A DNA stretch of 17,312 nt, taken from contig JAEXFF010000002.1 of the NCBI GenBank assembly GCA_023400335.1, positions 1 to 17,312 on the forward strand, read 5' to 3'. This document shows, one piece after another, positions 14,914 to 17,312 of the stretch. A program made the position numbers and the translations under genes. The notes below the pieces were generated by a model. It ran no database searches. It saw nothing but the letters and a program-made list of their open reading frames with translations, and was not told the DNA's origin. The stretch is from Bacteroidota bacterium (GTDB taxonomy: Bacteria; Bacteroidota; Bacteroidia; Bacteroidales; Marinifilaceae). How positions within the stretch are numbered: position 1 is the stretch's first letter; each line of letters begins with the position of its first letter.

Positions 14914-15984
14914 TTATGCCAGACGATGAGTAGCCAAAAGAAATTCGTCCTTCAATGCGTTGACCACTTCCTTTACACTCCTTATTTTGTCTGCCAGAAA
15001 AGCATTACTGCCTGCAAAGGCATAGCCCCTTTTCATATTTCCCCTGGCTGCATTGTACAACGCTTTGATAATACAATAAGGACTACGGGTATAATCACAG
15101 GTTTTAATACAATGGAAAGGACAATTTTGGGGTTTCTCCAGCCCATCCTTCACCTGCCGGATAAATTCCCCGTCAATGGCCCGTCCGGGCATCCCTACCG
15201 GACTGTCGATAATCAGCATGTCCTCGGGTTTTGAATGAATGTATACCTCTTTAAAATCAGGGGAAGCATCACATTCCAGTGTGGTGACAAAAATACTCCC
15301 CATCTGTACTGCCGAAGCTCCCAATTCCATAAATCGGGCTATATCCTCCCCGCTAGAAATACCTCCTGCAGCAATAACCGGTATTTTTTTGGTTTCCTGG
15401 TAGCCGGCTACAGCTTTTACTACTGCCGGAATCAGCGACTCCAGGGCGTAGTTCTGATCTTCCAATTGTTCCTTTTTAAATCCCAGGTGGCCACCTGCTT
15501 TGGGCCCCTCCACCACAACGGCATCGGGCAGATAGTTGTAATTTTTCAGCCATTTCTCACAAATGATCTTTGCTGCCCTGGCTGAAGAGACTATCGGTAC
15601 CAGCTTAGTCGTACTGTCCGCTGTCAGATAAGACGGCAAATCAAAAGGTAAGCCTGCACCGGAAAAAATCACATCTATTTTTTCCCGTATAGACGTACGT
15701 ACCATATCGGCATAATTGGAAAGTGCCACCATAATGTTCACTCCGATTATTCCATTTGTTTTCCGGCGTGCTTTCCGGATCTCTTCTTTCAATCCCCGGA
15801 TACAGTTTTGAGCGTAACCTTCTCCCCCCGGGTATAATAAACCTAGCCCGGCAGCCGATATAACCCCTATGCCGCCCTCATTCGCAACAGCCGAAGCCAA
15901 TCCGGACAATGAGATTCCTACTCCCATGCCGCCCTGTATAATAGGCAGCTTTATCTCTATATTTCCAATAAAAAATGATTTCAT
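14914..15984 (-). CDS. Nitronate monooxygenase/FabK-like FMN protein
   Basis: A 356-residue TIM-barrel flavoprotein of the nitronate monooxygenase (2-nitropropane dioxygenase) class. The opening MKSFFIGNIEIKLPIIQGGM with GVGIS is typical. VVEGPKAGGHLG is the characteristic active-site/FMN segment, and IAAGGISSGEDIARFMELGA with VQMGSIF is the phosphate-binding end of the barrel. The C-terminal cysteine-rich CPFHCIKTCDY then SPYC (C-x3-C-x3-C and a further C) is not needed for FMN and could bind metal or Fe-S. The true substrate could be a nitronate or an enoyl thioester. An in-frame upstream ATG at 16029 would add 15 non-conserved residues, so 15984 is chosen because family members start here. 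A 14-nt perfect palindrome lies directly upstream of this start. Confidence 0.85.
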   Translation of the reverse strand: MKSFFIGNIEIKLPIIQGGMGVGISLSGLASAVANEGGIGVISAAGLGLLYPGGEGYAQNCIRGLKEEIRKARRKTNGIIGVNIMVALSNYADMVRTSIREKIDVIFSGAGLPFDLPSYLTADSTTKLVPIVSSARAAKIICEKWLKNYNYLPDAVVVEGPKAGGHLGFKKEQLEDQNYALESLIPAVVKAVAGYQETKKIPVIAAGGISSGEDIARFMELGASAVQMGSIFVTTLECDASPDFKEVYIHSKPEDMLIIDSPVGMPGRAIDGEFIRQVKDGLEKPQNCPFHCIKTCDYTRSPYCIIKALYNAARGNMKRGYAFAGSNAFLADKIRSVKEVVNALKDEFLLATHRLA

Positions 15985-15988
15985 AACT

Positions 15989-16002
15989 TTTTGTATACAA
16001 AA
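15989..16002. promoter_or_regulatory. 14-nt palindrome before the flavoprotein gene
   Basis: The perfect palindrome ttttgtatacaaaa lies 4 nt upstream of ATG 15984. It would overlap the ribosome-binding region of the message and, as DNA, could be an operator. Its low complexity means a chance origin is possible. Confidence 0.35.
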
Positions 16003-16273
16003 CGGTAAACAAAGAAAGCCTTCGGGCATCAGCTTTACTCAAATGTCAACCGGCCTGTTGAACATAAAAAATTAAACTTTTTACTCTGTTTCATTCAGAG
16101 TCCGGATTACAAAAAAGTTTAATAGATCTGTTTCTGAAATGGAAAGTTTCAGGATTGATAAGTACCTGATATTACATTGAGGAGTAAGAATAAATCGAAC
16201 TTAATTGCTAAGTGTTTTACTTTATTTAGCCGGACCCGCAAATGAATCACCCGAAAAGCAAAATAAAATAATT

Positions 16274-16300
16274 ATAAAACAGGAGAATCTCCTGTTTTAT
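16274..16300 (-). terminator. Intrinsic terminator of the RRM gene
   Basis: Two perfect 13-base arms (ataaaacaggaga and its complement) flank one central base; as RNA the stem is about 11-12 bp with a small loop. On the minus strand it is followed by aattattttattt, a U-rich tail. It begins 12 nt past the stop codon at 16313. Confidence 0.85.
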
Positions 16301-16312
16301 ATGTTCGGAATA

Positions 16313-16612
16313 TTAATATCGTCTGGAATTGTAATTCCTGTCACGGTATCCTCCGTTTGAAGGTCTTTCGGTACGGGGACGAGCAATACTTACTGTAATC
16401 ACTTTCTTGTCGTATTCCACACCATTCAGTTCATCAATTGCCTTTTGTCCTTCTGTATCATTATTCATTTCGACAAACCCGAATCCTCTGGATCTACCGG
16501 TTTCCCTGTCTGAAATAACTTTTGCTGAAGAAACTTCTCCAAACTCTGTAAATAGCTCGTTTAAGTCTGCATCATTTGTGCCATAGCTTAAACCTGAAAT
16601 GTAAATGTTCAT
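16313..16612 (-). CDS. Single-RRM RNA-binding protein (Bacteroidales Rbp type)
   Basis: This 99-aa protein has one complete RNA recognition motif. RNP2 is IYISGL (residues 3-8) and RNP1 is RGFGFVEM (about 42-49), inside the usual beta-alpha-beta-beta-alpha-beta fold ending KKVITVSIARPR. The last ~20 residues are a Gly/Arg/Tyr/Asn-rich low-complexity tail (NGGYRDRNYNSRRY). RRM proteins of this size are abundant in Bacteroidetes, where they take the place of Hfq/ProQ-like RNA chaperones in some lineages and affect carbohydrate-utilisation genes. It is monocistronic: a good promoter 113-142 nt upstream and a strong terminator just downstream. The ~105-nt leader is AT-rich with polypyrimidine tracts and could itself be regulated. 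Confidence 0.95.
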   Translation of the reverse strand: MNIYISGLSYGTNDADLNELFTEFGEVSSAKVISDRETGRSRGFGFVEMNNDTEGQKAIDELNGVEYDKKVITVSIARPRTERPSNGGYRDRNYNSRRY

Positions 16613-16724
16613 CTGAAATAAAATAAAAATTAATACTAATTAGAGAGAGGATAATTAAAGGAGAGACTTGCTTATTAAATAAAGAAGAACTTTGTCGATA
16701 ACGATTCGTAACTCTAACCGCAGA

Positions 16725-16754
16725 CAAAGGTAATACAATAAATCAGATAAACAA
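16725..16754 (-). promoter_or_regulatory. Bacteroidetes-type promoter of the RRM gene
   Basis: On the minus strand a -7 element TACCTTTG (16725-16732) matches TAnnTTTG exactly. A -33 TTG (16752-16754) lies 19 nt upstream, the expected spacing. The predicted start is near 16718, giving a leader of about 105 nt. Confidence 0.75.
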
Positions 16755-17217
16755 TATTTATTTTGTGATTTACAGATATTAAATAATAATTGTGTTTTAT
16801 TTATATCTATTAATACCTAATCTTTTCCGAAAAGATTGTCTCACTTATGATGACCCGAATGTCCTTTGCCCGCCAGCTTGAATTTCCTTTTTTCACAACT
16901 TCTGCTGAACGGTAATTTCCCGTATTCATGCCGGTAACACTGCTTATCGACAAAGAGGAACAGGAGTTTTGCATTATCTTTTTCAATGCTGGACAAGGAG
17001 CTTCTGAAACCTCAGGTTATATTCGTTACCAGACCTGACTGTCTTAGCTGTAATCCGGAAATTTATGCTTTTTATAATTACAAAAAAGAATAAAGACATC
17101 CTACCCTTTTAAACAAAAACCAAAAGACACATTCCCCCGGCCCTTAAAATTATTATAACTATATTCGTAGCGAAATATGAAAGGACTGAACACCATTCAT
17201 GATTAATCCATTATTGT
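16755..17217. other. Gene-poor stretch with several open frames on both strands
   Basis: Nothing here can be called a gene with confidence. A 54-codon minus-strand frame (16810-16974) and a plus-strand frame interrupted by stops (ending KPQVIFVTRPDCLSC and 14 more residues near 17090) both look moderately protein-like, so it may hold a decayed gene. A short perfect hairpin (aatctttt, ccg, aaaagatt) lies at 16819-16837. Confidence 0.4.
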
Positions 17218-17312
17218 ATGAAAGGGTATCAAAAAATATTAATGTTTTTCCTGCTGTTTTTGACAACCGACACTATGAATGCACAAAATAATAGGAGAAT
17301 CCTGCTGAAACA
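17218..17312 (+). CDS. Start of a secreted protein (3' end outside window)
   Basis: The first 31 codons are visible. MKGYQKILMFFLLFLTTDTM followed by NAQ is a typical Sec signal peptide with a Bacteroidetes-style NAQ cleavage site, then a basic stretch (NNRRILLK). The product will be exported; its family cannot be told from this fragment. Confidence 0.7.
   Translation, partial: MKGYQKILMFFLLFLTTDTMNAQNNRRILLK

Noticed and set aside
15985..16029. Upstream ATG adding 15 residues to the flavoprotein
   Set aside because: The added residues are not family-like, and the conserved N-terminus begins at ATG 15984.
1..17312. CRISPR array, tRNA, rRNA or integrase/transposase gene
   Set aside because: No regularly spaced repeats, no tRNA-like cloverleaf noticed, and no recombinase motifs in any of the coding regions; the integration model is therefore unsupported by an enzyme in this window.

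Overview
The window looks like a chromosomal segment of a gut-type Bacteroidales bacterium; the genus is not resolvable by eye. The evidence is a cold-shock-domain protein with a lysine-rich N-terminal extension, a single-RRM RNA-binding protein, a DpsL-type ferritin-like protein, a membrane-anchored AraC regulator, very weak Shine-Dalgarno sites, and one good Bacteroidetes-type promoter (TAnnTTTG with an upstream TTG).

Layout. At 1-1132 lie the 3' end of a glutaminase gene and a small six-helix ion-channel gene. At 1191-3082 (minus) is an AT-rich two-gene cassette: an OLD/AAA15-like ATPase translationally coupled to a small TOPRIM/DUF4276-like protein. It resembles ATPase+TOPRIM anti-phage pairs. 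At 3324-8370 (minus) is a RiPP (modified peptide) locus: a membrane-bound AraC regulator, a 151-aa precursor whose C-terminus has cysteine at every third residue, two different radical SAM/SPASM maturases 6 nt apart, and a degraded lipoprotein gene. No exporter or peptidase is visible. At 8400-9060 is a graveyard of remnants with a 40-nt near-perfect palindrome and a terminator. At 9061-12781 are a DpsL-type ferritin-like gene (minus), then an SDR oxidoreductase carrying a signal peptide and an outer-membrane barrel protein (both plus). At 12940-16612 (minus) is an RNA-handling group (RRM protein, nitronate-monooxygenase-like flavoprotein, DEAD-box helicase, cold-shock-domain protein, small hypothetical). 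The window ends in the first codons of a secreted protein.

The most unusual structure concerns the 3' end of the channel gene. A 45-bp perfect copy of it (1071-1115) recurs at 3252-3296, on the far side of the ATPase/TOPRIM cassette. A third, diverged copy lies at 8608-8652, on the far side of the RiPP locus. Copies 2 and 3 also share a non-channel left flank (18 of 21 bases) in the same register, and most codon differences between them are synonymous in the channel frame. Two adjacent accessory modules are therefore each closed by a channel-3'-end remnant. This is what serial, site-specific accretion at a gene-end hotspot would leave, although no recombinase is present in the window.
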